A stretch of DNA of 64,000 nt from Gaiellasilicea sp963791905 (GCA_963791905.1 CAWBTX010000006.1:682001-746000); one strand, 5' to 3'; counted from the stretch's first letter, positions 8,736 to 17,380 are shown. A program made the numbers and translations. Notes: a model not told the origin generated them from the letters alone.

Positions 8736-9596
8736 CTAGCCGACGGATGATGCCGTGGCGAACAACTCGTGCTCCCGCTCCAGACCCTTGAGGCGGTATC
8801 GCCCGCGCGACTCGAATGCCAGCCCTGCGGCGCCCTCGGCTAGGTCGCGCGTGGTGCCGGACACGAGCACCTCTCCCGAGCCGGCCTCCGCCAGGATGCG
8901 AGCGGCGGCGTGGACCGCCACACCCCGGACACGTTCATCGGACATTGCCACCTCGCCGCTGTGAATGCCGACGCGGATGGAGACACGGATAGCCGCCAGG
9001 GCATCGACGAGCTCCAATCCGCAGCGGATCGCGCGCTCGGCACCGTCGAAAGCGATGAGAAACGAATCCCCCGCGGTCTCGATCTCCCGGCCGCCGAAGC
9101 GGACCAGCACGGTGCGGACGATGTCTTCGTGCATGGCCACGGTGTGCTTCCAGGCTGAGTCACCCTTCTGTCGCGCCTGGACCGTGGAGTCGACGACGTC
9201 GGTAAAGAGGATCGTGGCCATCACGCGTGCGCCCTCGCCCGGCTGCGTGTCGAATCCGGCGCCTCCGGCCCAGTCGACCATCACCAGCTCCTCGTCGCCC
9301 TCCACCCAGGTGACGTGGCCAGGCGGCAGGTCGAACACCTGGTTGGGCCCGATGACCACCTCCTCGCCCTCGTCGGTCCGGATGCCCATCCGTCCCCTGA
9401 GGACCACACCGCGGTGATACAGCTCGCACGAGGCAGTGCCGACCAGCGGCTGGGCATGTGCCTCCCAGCTCCAGCCCGGCTGCAGGACATGACGGGTCAC
9501 CACCGTTCCGGCCAGGCGCACCTGGGCGCTCGCACCCAGCGGCTCGGTCAGTATCGCCTCGGGCTCACCCAGGTCGCGAACCTCGACCGGGCTCAC
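8736..9596 (-). CDS. Cupin-like domain fused to class III nucleotide cyclase domain
   Basis: A 286-residue soluble protein. Residues about 35-110 form a cupin-like barrel (HVLQPGWSWEAH, YHRGVVLRGRMGI, FDLPPGHVTWVEGDEE). Residues about 126-286 form a class III adenylyl/guanylyl cyclase domain. The two metal-binding aspartates are in LFTDVVDST (about 132) and ETAGDSFLIAF (about 177). The usual ribose-orienting Asn-Arg pair reads VHAAARI, so the Asn is His, as in some actinobacterial cyclases. The cupin half probably senses a ligand and controls cyclase output; that is inference. No partner genes are evident. Confidence 0.82.
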   Translation of the reverse strand: MSPVEVRDLGEPEAILTEPLGASAQVRLAGTVVTRHVLQPGWSWEAHAQPLVGTASCELYHRGVVLRGRMGIRTDEGEEVVIGPNQVFDLPPGHVTWVEGDEELVMVDWAGGAGFDTQPGEGARVMATILFTDVVDSTVQARQKGDSAWKHTVAMHEDIVRTVLVRFGGREIETAGDSFLIAFDGAERAIRCGLELVDALAAIRVSIRVGIHSGEVAMSDERVRGVAVHAAARILAEAGSGEVLVSGTTRDLAEGAAGLAFESRGRYRLKGLEREHELFATASSVG

Positions 9597-9758
9597 GGTG
9601 AGCGTTCCCGCCGGGACTCCATGCCCCCATGGTTCACATCAAGACGGTAGCGCTTCGCGCGCTCCGGGTCGCGTCCGTATCGCGGTCTTAGAGCCTGCGA
9701 ATCACCGACAATGTCGTGCGTCGTCCGCACGTCTGATCCGCGAGGAAGGAGCCCAGCC

Positions 9759-10679
9759 ATGAGGGCATTCACCCTCGACAGCCTCGAGAGCCAACCCGCC
9801 CTGCGAGACCTGCCGGAGCCAAGCCCCGCTGCCAACGAGATCGTCGTGCGCGTGCGCTCTTCCTCCGTAAATCCCGTCGACGTCTTCATCGGGATGGGTG
9901 CCCTGGCCGAGATGTTCGAGCACGAGTTCCCCGTCGTCCTCGGCCGCGACTTCGCCGGGGTCGTGGAGCAGGTCGGCGACGAGGTCAGCCGCTACCGCGT
10001 GGGCGACGAAGTCTTCGGCTTCGTCTCGCACGCCAATCCGACCGTGCACGCCGGAAGCTGGGCCGAGCTGATCGTGCTGCCGGAGGACAACTTCGTCGCC
10101 GGCAAGCCCGGGGGCGTCGACGACAGGACCGCCGGCGCCGCACCCGTCGCCGCACTCAACGCGATCGCCGCTTTCGACGCGCTCGCGCCGGCCGCGGGCG
10201 AGAACGTGCTCGTCATCGGCGCCACCGGCGGCGTCGGCAGCGCCTTCGTCCAGCTCGCCGCCTCAGCGGGCGCGAACGTGATCGCACCCGCCCTGCCCGA
10301 GGACGAGTCCTACCTCCGCGACCTCGGAGTCAGCGAGACTCTGGACCGCAACGCCGACCTCGCCGCCGCAGTCCGGGAGGCGCACCCCGATGGGGTCGAT
10401 GCCCTCTTCGACCTCGTCTCACAAGCACCCGATACATCCCTCATCAAGGAGGGCGGTCGGCTCGCCTCTCCGCTCGGAGCCGCCGGCGAGGGCGAGGGGC
10501 GGTTCAACGTCATGGCCGTGTCGTCGCCGGCGAATCTCCAGCGACTCGGCGAACTCCTGGCCGCCGGCACGCTCCGCGTCCCCATCCAGCGGAGCTACCT
10601 GCTCGAGCAGGTCGGCGAGGCCCTCCAGGCGCTCCCCACAAGCCACACCCAGGGCAAGCGCGCCATCACGATCACCTAG
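9759..10679 (+). CDS. NADP-dependent zinc-free alcohol dehydrogenase / quinone oxidoreductase-like protein
   Basis: A medium-chain dehydrogenase of the QOR/NADP-dependent oxidoreductase group, 306 residues. The start follows a strong GAGGAAGGAG site; the open frame extends 16 codons further upstream without support. The N-terminal GroES-like fold carries SSVNPVDVFI and GRDFAGVVEQVGDEV, and the nucleotide-binding loop is VIGATGGVGSAFVQLAA. The structural and catalytic zinc ligands are absent, as in quinone reductases. The substrate is unknown. It is monocistronic and divergent from the cupin-cyclase gene. Confidence 0.82.
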   Translation: MRAFTLDSLESQPALRDLPEPSPAANEIVVRVRSSSVNPVDVFIGMGALAEMFEHEFPVVLGRDFAGVVEQVGDEVSRYRVGDEVFGFVSHANPTVHAGSWAELIVLPEDNFVAGKPGGVDDRTAGAAPVAALNAIAAFDALAPAAGENVLVIGATGGVGSAFVQLAASAGANVIAPALPEDESYLRDLGVSETLDRNADLAAAVREAHPDGVDALFDLVSQAPDTSLIKEGGRLASPLGAAGEGEGRFNVMAVSSPANLQRLGELLAAGTLRVPIQRSYLLEQVGEALQALPTSHTQGKRAITIT

Positions 10680-10749
10680 GGATGCGGTGCGCCGGGCAAG
10701 TGACGAAGTCAGCAGCGCGAGCTACTCGGAGATGCTCGGACACTCCCAG

Positions 10750-10822
10750 TGGCGAGGGCCGGACTTGAACCGGCGACACCACGGTTTTCAGCCGTGTGCT
10801 CTACCAACTGAGCTACCTCGCC
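10750..10822 (-). tRNA. tRNA-Phe (GAA)
   Basis: Read on the minus strand, a full cloverleaf forms. The acceptor stem is GGCGAGG/CCTCGCC, the D arm is GCTCAGTTGGTAGAGC, the anticodon stem ACGGC/ACCGT-type closes a loop with GAA in the middle (plus-strand TTC at 10787-10789), and the T arm is GCCGGTTCAAGTCCGGC. Discriminator A is present and CCA is not encoded. It is 73 nt, with no overlap with protein genes. Confidence 0.95.
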
Positions 10823-10903
10823 TCGGAGCCGTGCCGGCCGGCGGAGCACCGCAGGCGCTGCAAGGTCCGGGCGCATACTAGCGGCCCTTTCGCGAGGGTA
10901 GGA

Positions 10904-12073
10904 CTACCCGTCGTTGTCTTCGCCGCCGCCTGGGCCGCTGCTGTCCCCTCCGCCATGCTCGCCCGCATCCTCGGGCTCGCTGCCGCTGTGATCGGCGTTG
11001 CCACTGTGGCTCCCGCTGCCGGGGCCTGAGTTGTCCTCCTGCTCGGTTTCATCGGCTCCGCTGCCCGGTCCGCTGTTGTCGTCGGGCGCGCGATCCTCGT
11101 CCGCATCGTCCACCACGGCTACCGTGCGCGGCTCGTCATCGTGGCCGCCGCCGGGCCCCGAGTTGTCGTCGTTGTCGCGCTGCTTGGCGACCGGGAAGCC
11201 GCCTGGTGGCACCGGCAGAAGCCGCGGCAGCGGCTGCGGACTGACTGCCACGGCCGCTCCGGTTGTGGTCGTCGCCGACGACTCGGTCGGCTCCGACACT
11301 GCCGCCGCGGGAGGCGGCGCGGGTCGACTCGGTGGGTCGTGAAGTCGCTGCTCCGCGACCACACCAGCCGAGCCCGCGAGGGCGGCGGCCGTACCTGCCG
11401 TCGCGAGCTTCGCGGCGAGGGGGATGCCCGCGGCCGCGGCGGCTACACCCGTGGGCGCCGCGGCGCTCGCGAAGCCCGGGACCGCGTAGGCGATCGACTC
11501 CTGGATCGCAAGCGGCACGGCGAGCACGCCTGCGGCCACTCCGGGACGCAGCCGCCGCCGGAGTTGGCGCCTGCCGCGGATCAGGAGCCCTTCGACGGCA
11601 GGCCGTGAGGTCCCGAGCGCCTTGGCGACCTCGGCGTAGCGCAGGCCGTAGAGGTCCCGGAGGACGACTGCCTCACGTTGCCTCACGGGGAGAGTCGCGA
11701 GCTCCGCGTAGAGGGCGTTGGTCTCTTCCCTGCCGATCGCTGCGTCGTCCGCCGCGGGCGAGGCGATGACGGGGCCGCCCGCGAACGGGAGCGGCTCACG
11801 TGTCAGGGCGGTTGCCCGTCGCCGGCACGTGTTGCGGGCGATCGTGCCGAGCCACGCAGCAGGGTCGCGCACCTCGGTGCCGGTGAGGAGGCTCCGGTAC
11901 GCAGCGAGGAAGACCTGCTGCGTCGCGTCCTCGGCCTCGTCGGCGTGGTGGAGGAGCATGCGGCAGATCCCGTACACCATCCGCGCATGCGCCGAGTAGA
12001 GCTCACCCAGGCGCGCACCTGCTGCTGCAGGTGAGGGGCGGCTCGGCAACGCCTGGTCGGTTGGGGGCTTCAT
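10904..12073 (-). CDS. ECF sigma factor with hydrophobic segments and acidic NSGPG-repeat tail
   Basis: A 389-residue protein. Residues about 25-90 are sigma region 2 (HADEAEDATQQVFLAAYRSL). About 118-172 are region 4 (LPVRQREAVVLRDLYGLRYAEVAKALG, a helix-turn-helix). Two hydrophobic stretches follow (about 179-200 and 208-240), then a Pro/Thr-rich linker. The acidic low-complexity tail has four copies of a D/N-NSGPG-G/S-G or SSGPGGG motif (near 304, 333, 348, 378). Known ECF factors with C-terminal extensions are often membrane tethered. Here the extension resembles the tail of the secreted protein encoded 6 bases upstream, which is presumably its operon partner. Confidence 0.82.
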   Translation of the reverse strand: MKPPTDQALPSRPSPAAAGARLGELYSAHARMVYGICRMLLHHADEAEDATQQVFLAAYRSLLTGTEVRDPAAWLGTIARNTCRRRATALTREPLPFAGGPVIASPAADDAAIGREETNALYAELATLPVRQREAVVLRDLYGLRYAEVAKALGTSRPAVEGLLIRGRRQLRRRLRPGVAAGVLAVPLAIQESIAYAVPGFASAAAPTGVAAAAAGIPLAAKLATAGTAAALAGSAGVVAEQRLHDPPSRPAPPPAAAVSEPTESSATTTTGAAVAVSPQPLPRLLPVPPGGFPVAKQRDNDDNSGPGGGHDDEPRTVAVVDDADEDRAPDDNSGPGSGADETEQEDNSGPGSGSHSGNADHSGSEPEDAGEHGGGDSSGPGGGEDNDG

Positions 12074-12079
12074 CGACGC

Positions 12080-12892
12080 CTAGCCGCCGTGGCCACCTCC
12101 GCCGGGCCCGCTGTTGTCGTCATCGTCATCGTCGTCGCCACGACCTGGCCCGCTGTGGTCGTCGTCGTCCTCGTCGTCCTCGTGCTCGATCCTCTGCAGC
12201 ACGAGCGTCCTGGCCGCACCGGAGGTGACGCACTTCAGCTCGACGACGTTGCCGACGGCGAAGCCGCTCAGCGGCCTCGTCAGGGCGCAGGTCACCGGGC
12301 CTCTCCGCCCCGTCACCGTGATCGAAGTCGTCGAGAGAGCGGAGATCGTCCCGCGCACCTCGACCTCGTCGTCCTCGTCTCGGTCGTTGTCGTCGTCGTC
12401 GCGCCGGCGGTCGTCGTCATCTCGGATCGCAAGGACGGTGAGCCTGCCGTCCGTTGCCACCACGGCAAGCAGGCGCACCTCGTCGAAGACTCGAATGCCC
12501 GCCGGCAGCGTGAAGCCGGCCGGGAGTGCGAGCGTGACGAACCCGGACTTGGCGACCACGAGCTCGATGCTGTTCGTCGCGACCTTCGTCAGGATCCCCT
12601 TGATCCGGACGGTCGTCGCTCGGCCGGCGATAACGAGCCTCGCCGCCTCGATCGTGCCGTCCCGGCGAGCGACGCCGCGAATGCGGAGCCGGTCGCCGAT
12701 CCGGAGCGATCGGGTCGTGGCGGCGCGAGCGGTATGGACCGTGCCGTTCGCGTTCGCGAAGGCGACCGTGCTCGCCCGTACGTCCTTCGCCACGACGACG
12801 CCCTTCCAGGTCGCCGACTGAGCGGCCGGCGCGGTCGACGCTACGGCGAGCAACGCGACCGCGGCGGTGAGCAGTGCCAGGGCACTCTTCAT
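12080..12892 (-). CDS. Secreted DUF5666-like protein with acidic NSGPG tail
   Basis: A 270-residue protein starting at an ATG with a GGAGG ribosome site; the longer open frame upstream is shadow of the arginase gene. A signal peptide covers residues 1-27 (AQSA end). Three beta-rich modules follow, each asking for a binding or modulating segment (WKGVVVAKDVRASTVAF, IKGILTKVATNSIELVV, VRGTISALSTTSITV), the layout of DUF5666-type domains. The C terminus is Asp-rich with HSGPGRG and NSGPGGGG. It is first in a two-gene operon with the ECF sigma gene. Function unknown; an envelope or metal-binding role is a guess. Confidence 0.72.
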   Translation of the reverse strand: MKSALALLTAAVALLAVASTAPAAQSATWKGVVVAKDVRASTVAFANANGTVHTARAATTRSLRIGDRLRIRGVARRDGTIEAARLVIAGRATTVRIKGILTKVATNSIELVVAKSGFVTLALPAGFTLPAGIRVFDEVRLLAVVATDGRLTVLAIRDDDDRRRDDDDNDRDEDDEVEVRGTISALSTTSITVTGRRGPVTCALTRPLSGFAVGNVVELKCVTSGAARTLVLQRIEHEDDEDDDDHSGPGRGDDDDDDDNSGPGGGGHGG

Positions 12893-13016
12893 GATCGGGC
12901 CTCCAGTCTTCGGTGACACCAAGCAGGAGCCGCTCGAGGCCGAAAACCTTCGCTCTCGACGAGAACTTCGTCGGCCACGGACCGGCGGATTGCGGCAGCG
13001 GGTCCGGTCGGGGGCG

Positions 13017-13022
13017 TAGGGT
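13017..13022 (+). promoter_or_regulatory. Leaderless-type -10 element of the arginase gene
   Basis: TAGGGT sits 8 bases before the GTG at 13031, with no Shine-Dalgarno between. Transcription would start at or next to the start codon. Confidence 0.45.
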
Positions 13023-13030
13023 TCCCGCTC

Positions 13031-13930
13031 GTGACCGAGCCGAAGCAGGTTGCGATCATCGGCGCCGCGCTCGATCTCGGCTCCGGGCGGCGTGGCGTCG
13101 ACATGGGCCCGTCGGCGATTCGCTACGCAGGGCTCGAGGAGCGGTTGCGCGCGATCGGCCATCGCTGCTTCGACTGGGGCAACGTCGAGACTGCAGTGCT
13201 GGAGGCGACCGAGGAGCACGACGCCCGCGCCCGCTACCTGCCGCAGATCAGGGCGGCGTGCGCGCGGGTCGCGAACCTCGTCTCGCTGGCTCTCGACGAG
13301 GGCTCGATCCCGCTCGTGCTCGGCGGCGACCACTCGGTGGCGATGGGGACGCTGAGCGGGCTCGCGAGCCGGTCGGTCCCCGGCGGCGTCCTCTGGATCG
13401 ACGCCCACGGCGACATCAACACGCCCGATGACTCGCCGAGCGGGAACGTGCACGGCATGCCGCTGGCCGCCGTGCTGGGTCTCGGCGGCGAGCTCTTCGC
13501 GGACGGGTGGTCGTTCCCGGCGGTCGATCCCCACCGCGTCGCGATGGTCGGCCTGCGGTCGCTCGACGACGGCGAGCGCACGCGCATTCGCGAGCTCGGC
13601 ATCCGCGCCTACACGATGAGCGACATCGACCGGATCGGGATCGAGCGGGCGATCCGCGAGTCGCTCTCGCACATCGCCGGCCCGGGCTTCGTGCACGTGT
13701 CGCTCGACCTGGATGCCCTCGACCCCGAGGTCGCGCCGGGAGTGGGCACGCCGGTGCAGGGTGGCCTCTCCTACAGGGAGGCGCACCTCGCGCTCGAGCT
13801 CGTCGCCGAGTCCGGCCTCGCAGGCTCGTTCGAGCTCGTGGAGGTCAACCCGATCCTCGATCGCGAGAACGCGACCGCGCTGCTCACGGTCGAGCTGGCG
13901 GCGAGCGCGCTCGGGAAGACGATCCTCTAG
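13031..13930 (+). CDS. rocF: Arginase-family ureohydrolase
   Basis: Hydrolyses a guanidino or similar C-N bond using a di-manganese centre; arginine to ornithine and urea is the likely reaction. All metal ligands are present in 299 residues: GGDHSVAMG (about 98-106), DAHGD (124-128) and SLDLDALDP (224-232). SGNVHGMP (137-144) is the arginase-type substrate loop, which favours arginase over agmatinase or formiminoglutamase. The GTG follows a leaderless-type -10. Convergent with the methyltransferase gene, overlapping it by 4 bases. Confidence 0.87.
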   Translation: MTEPKQVAIIGAALDLGSGRRGVDMGPSAIRYAGLEERLRAIGHRCFDWGNVETAVLEATEEHDARARYLPQIRAACARVANLVSLALDEGSIPLVLGGDHSVAMGTLSGLASRSVPGGVLWIDAHGDINTPDDSPSGNVHGMPLAAVLGLGGELFADGWSFPAVDPHRVAMVGLRSLDDGERTRIRELGIRAYTMSDIDRIGIERAIRESLSHIAGPGFVHVSLDLDALDPEVAPGVGTPVQGGLSYREAHLALELVAESGLAGSFELVEVNPILDRENATALLTVELAASALGKTIL

Positions 13931-14736
13931 ACCGCGCGGGTGACGAGCGCAGCCCCGGGGAGCGTGTAGCCGTCACCGCTGCGGTAGCGCTCGATCCGGT
14001 CGCGGGCGGCGGCATCGAGCTCGGCCCGGGTCGGCTCGTCGAGCGCAAAGAGGGTCTCCCGTAGCGACGCGGCGAGGCTCGTGACGAGGTCACGGTACGC
14101 CTCCCAGCTCTCGCGTCGGTACTCGACGGCGACCTCGTCGACTTGCACGTCCTCGAAGCCGGCTTCGCGTACGAGCTGGGCGATCACGTCGGGCTCGCCG
14201 AGCGTGAACTGTCCCGGCTCGCCCGGCTGCGGCGGCTCGAGGAGGCCTCGCTCGATCAGCACCGGCCCGTATGCCGTGGCCCAGGGATTGCGGTTGGCGG
14301 GCGCCCAGGTCGCGAAAGCGAGGCGCCCGCCGGGCCTGAGCACGCGCCGGGTCTCGGCGAACGCCAGCAGGCGGTCCGGCACCAGCATGTAGCCGAACCG
14401 GCACACGACGGCATCGAAGCTGTCATCGGGCAGGTCGAGCGCCTGCATGTCCATCACCTCGTGCTCGGCTCCCGGAATCGCGCGGCGCCGGGCAGCGTCG
14501 ACCATGGCCGGCGAGAAGTCCGTCGAGAGGATGCGTGTGACGCGGCCGGAGAGCGCCTCCGCGAGGTCACCCGTGCCGCCCGCCACGTCGAGGACGGCGT
14601 CCGTCGGCTGCGGGTCGAGCGCTGCGACGAGCGCGTCCGTCACCGGCGCCAGGACCGCCGCGACCGTTTCGCGCTCGGCCTCCCAGCCCTGTGCGGCGAC
14701 GTCCCAGCGCGCCTGCTGCTCCCACTTGGCCTCTAC
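13927..14736 (-). CDS. Class I SAM-dependent methyltransferase (UbiE/type 11), start unclear
   Basis: A methyltransferase with the SAM motif VLDVAGGTGDLAEAL, the acidic strand-end motif and a LRPGGRLAFATWAP segment. Homology-like sequence runs back to AKWEQQARWDVAAQGW, but no ATG, GTG or TTG is in frame for many codons upstream. I place the 5' end at the codon just before EAKWEQ (a GTA at 14736). It follows an AGGAG at a 7-base spacing and overlaps the stop of the LLM oxidoreductase gene. The first canonical start is an internal GTG at 14643, which would remove a conserved helix. A non-standard start or a sequence error is likely. Substrate unknown. Confidence 0.75.
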   Translation of the reverse strand, partial: VEAKWEQQARWDVAAQGWEAERETVAAVLAPVTDALVAALDPQPTDAVLDVAGGTGDLAEALSGRVTRILSTDFSPAMVDAARRRAIPGAEHEVMDMQALDLPDDSFDAVVCRFGYMLVPDRLLAFAETRRVLRPGGRLAFATWAPANRNPWATAYGPVLIERGLLEPPQPGEPGQFTLGEPDVIAQLVREAGFEDVQVDEVAVEYRRESWEAYRDLVTSLAASLRETLFALDEPTRAELDAAARDRIERYRSGDGYTLPGAALVTRAV

Positions 14737-15752
14737 GCGGCGACTCCTGCGAACCGCGGGATGATGTCGCGGCCGTACGTCTCGAGCGTCTCCTCCTGAC
14801 CTTGAGTCATGAGGTAGATGTTGAACTGGTCGACGCCGATCGACTCGAGCTCGCGCAGCTTCGCGGTCGCCTGATCCGGAGTCCCCAGCACGCAGAAACG
14901 GTCGCAGATCTCGTCCGTGACGAACTCGCCGTGCTTTGCCCCGACGCGCGAGTGCTCGTTGTAGTCGTAGAACTTGCGCGCCTGGACGTAGTCGGTCAGC
15001 ACCTTCGGCACGACCGAGCCGTCCGTGCCGTAGCGGTCGATGAGATCCTGGACGTGGTTCGAGACCATGGCCGGGAACCAGCGCACCTGGTCGCGCGCGT
15101 CGGCGAGATCGTCCGAGATGTGGCTCGGCGCGCTGACGATGCACTTGAGCGCGGCCGGGTCGCGGCCCGCCTCCTCGGCGGCCTTGCGGGCCGTCTCCAT
15201 GATCCACTGGATGATGTCCGGGTCGGCGAGCTGGATGATGACGCCGTCGCCCTGCCGTCCGGCGACCGCAAGCGCTTTGGGGCCGTAGCCCGCGACGTGC
15301 ATCTCGATCTCCGGCAGCTCCGGGCGGACCCACTTGAGCTGGAGGTCCTTCTCGTTCCAGCGGACCTCCTTGCCGTTCATGAACGGCTTGATCATCTGGA
15401 GAGCGGCCTCGAAGTCGGCGACCTTCATCGGCTGACGCCCGACGTAGCGCACGGCCGAGTCGCCGCGCCCGACTCCCATGATCATGCGGCCGTTCGAGAT
15501 GTCCTGGAGCGTCGCGTACGCACTGGCGAGCACGGTCGGGTCGCGCGTCGCCGGGTTCGTGACCATGTGGCCGAGCTTGATCTTCGCTGTCTTGTCGGCG
15601 AGGAGCGCCATCACCGGCATCGACTCCTGCCAGAGCACGTGCGAGTCGTAGGTCCAGCCGTACTCGAAGCCGTGCTGCTCGGCGAGCTTCGTCAGCTCGA
15701 GCAGACGCTGATAGGGCGGGTCCGGCAGGACGGTGACGCCGAAGCTGAGCAT
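14733..15752 (-). CDS. LLM-class (luciferase-like) F420/flavin-dependent oxidoreductase
   Basis: A 339-residue TIM-barrel enzyme of the luciferase-like family. FGVTVLPDPPYQRLLELTKLAE starts the barrel. Also visible are GWTYDSHVLWQE, IKLGHMVTNPATRDP, GRMIMGVGRGDS and HVAGYGPKALAVAGRQGDG. From memory it resembles the LLM subgroup (CPS_4043-like) that occurs beside dihydropyrimidinase genes, which fits the hydA, carbamoylase and ABC genes downstream. The start at 15752 was chosen because family proteins begin at this segment; 24 further codons are open upstream. Whether it uses F420 or FMN cannot be read from the sequence. Confidence 0.82.
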   Translation of the reverse strand: MLSFGVTVLPDPPYQRLLELTKLAEQHGFEYGWTYDSHVLWQESMPVMALLADKTAKIKLGHMVTNPATRDPTVLASAYATLQDISNGRMIMGVGRGDSAVRYVGRQPMKVADFEAALQMIKPFMNGKEVRWNEKDLQLKWVRPELPEIEMHVAGYGPKALAVAGRQGDGVIIQLADPDIIQWIMETARKAAEEAGRDPAALKCIVSAPSHISDDLADARDQVRWFPAMVSNHVQDLIDRYGTDGSVVPKVLTDYVQARKFYDYNEHSRVGAKHGEFVTDEICDRFCVLGTPDQATAKLRELESIGVDQFNIYLMTQGQEETLETYGRDIIPRFAGVAA

Positions 15753-15839
15753 GGAACCCACTTTCCGAGAGGTGGTCGTCGGCAGGGAGAGTGGCATTCT
15801 CGCGCGAATCCGGGCGGGAGGCAACGTGGCCCTAGCCGA

Positions 15840-16685
15840 TCACGCCCGGTCGGCCGGCCGGGATCGCGCTCGTCGCGGCGGGCGTTGCGGCCGTCCGTTT
15901 CCGCGAGGAGATTTCTCCGCGTACTCGAAGAGCTGCGACCACTGCGCCGCGTCGAGGTCGCGCGGCCGGGCTCCTGGTGCGAATCCGAGCACCGGCGCGA
16001 GCCGCTTCACCTCGAGCGCCGAGAGGTAGCGGCCGAGGCCGCGGCGGAGGGGCTCTCCCGACGCGAAGGCGGTCGTGAGGAAACGCCAGTACGCCTCGTG
16101 GCGCGCGGCCGCGACGCGCGGCGTGCTGCGCCGCTCGATCCGGAGGACGGCCGCGGTGACGCTGGGCGGCGGGGAGAACGCGTGCGGCGCGAGCCGACGT
16201 GTGATCGAGAGGTCGTACCAGGCGCCCCAGTACGTCGACCGGAGGGTCGCGGGCCAGACGGCCGCCTGCTTGGCCGCGAGCTCCCACTGGACGATCACGT
16301 CGGCGCGACGCAACGGCGTCCCGGGGTCGCGCAGCAAGTTGCCGAGAATCGCGCCCGAACGCGCGAACGGCAGGTTCGAGACGACAGAGAAGGCGCTCGC
16401 GGGCCAGGCGTAGCGGGCAGCGTCGCCCTCCGTCACCTCGACGGCGTCGGGAGGCCCGAACCGCGAGCGGAGATGAGCTACGAGAGCGGGGTCGCGCTCG
16501 ACGACTGCAACCTTGGCCCCGGCCTCGACGAGCGCCTGCGTGAGCATGCCGGTGCCGCCGCCGACCTCGACGACGAGTTCGCCCGGGGCGAGGTCCGCCT
16601 CGGCGACGAGCGCGGCTGCGAGCTGGCTACTGCGGAGAAAGTGCTGGCCGGCCGCTTCCTGGGTGGAAGCGTCTCGGACGCGCAC
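15840..16685 (-). CDS. rRNA adenine N6-(di)methyltransferase, Erm/KsgA family
   Basis: Methylates an adenine of rRNA with SAM. In the 281-residue protein, GQHFL (13-17), VVEVGGGTGMLTQAL (38-52), VVERDPAL (61-68) and SNLPFARS (103-110) are the family motifs. SNLPF with the basic C-terminal extension (PRGNGRPQRPPRRARSR) suggests the Erm branch acting on 23S rRNA rather than KsgA/RsmA of the small subunit. A TGA in frame just upstream fixes the GTG start. If Erm-like it could give intrinsic macrolide resistance, which is inference only. It follows the HAD gene on the same strand. Confidence 0.8.
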   Translation of the reverse strand: MRVRDASTQEAAGQHFLRSSQLAAALVAEADLAPGELVVEVGGGTGMLTQALVEAGAKVAVVERDPALVAHLRSRFGPPDAVEVTEGDAARYAWPASAFSVVSNLPFARSGAILGNLLRDPGTPLRRADVIVQWELAAKQAAVWPATLRSTYWGAWYDLSITRRLAPHAFSPPPSVTAAVLRIERRSTPRVAAARHEAYWRFLTTAFASGEPLRRGLGRYLSALEVKRLAPVLGFAPGARPRDLDAAQWSQLFEYAEKSPRGNGRPQRPPRRARSRPADRA

Positions 16686-16719
16686 GGACCATCACCGTCG
16701 TGACTGCCATGTGCGAAGT

Positions 16720-17379
16720 CTACGCGAGCCCGAGCGCGCCGCGCACTCGCGGATCCGTGAGCGCGCTTCCGACCAGGTCGGCGGCTTCCAGCCGTACGCC
16801 CGGAAAGGATGGGATTCCGATCACGAACATTCCCGCCGCTCGGGCGGATGCGACTCCGGTGGGCGAGTCCTCGAGCGCGATCGAGCACGAGGGCCGCGCT
16901 GCGAGGAGCTCGACACGCTCGCAGGTAGACGTCCGGGGAGGGCTTCGGTTCGGCGACCTGGTCGGCGGTGACGACGACGTCGAAGTGCTCCGCGAGGCCG
17001 GCGCAGTCGAGGGCGCCGCGCACGAGCCGCTCCGGCGTGTTCGAGGCGACGGCGACCGGCACGCGCGCTTTCACGTCGAGCACGAGCTCCTCGGCGCCCG
17101 GGAACGCGACCGCCTCCTCGAGGAGCCGCCGTTCGACGAGTTCGAGCAGCTCCACCCGAGCGGCTCCGCGCGACCGGGCTGGTCGAGCAGGCGCTCGAGG
17201 ATGAGCGAGCCGTCGAGCAGCGACGTGCCGATCAGCGTTCGCTTCTCCTCGTCCCCGAAGGTCCTGCCGTAGCGGGCGAACAGCTCGCTCTCGGCGAGCG
17301 TCCAGCAGTCCTCAGTCTCGAGCAAGAGGCCGTCGCAGTCGAACACGATCGCCTCGGGCGGTGTCGGCGGCGTGGTCAT
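16720..17379 (-). pseudogene. HAD-superfamily phosphatase (beta-phosphoglucomutase-like), two frameshifts
   Basis: A haloacid-dehalogenase-like hydrolase with motif I IVFDCDGLLLETE near residue 11, motif II VAVASNTPERLV, motif III region AEPKPSPDVYLRAC and motif IV IALEDSPTGVASA. Two indels interrupt it: one base missing in a G run near 17156 and one extra base near 16912. Correcting both gives 219 residues, ending VRGALGLA, which is normal for the family. As written no single frame covers more than half. The start is two bases from a 23-bp palindrome that also covers the stop of the upstream hydrolase gene. Confidence 0.78.
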
Positions 17380-17380
17380 G

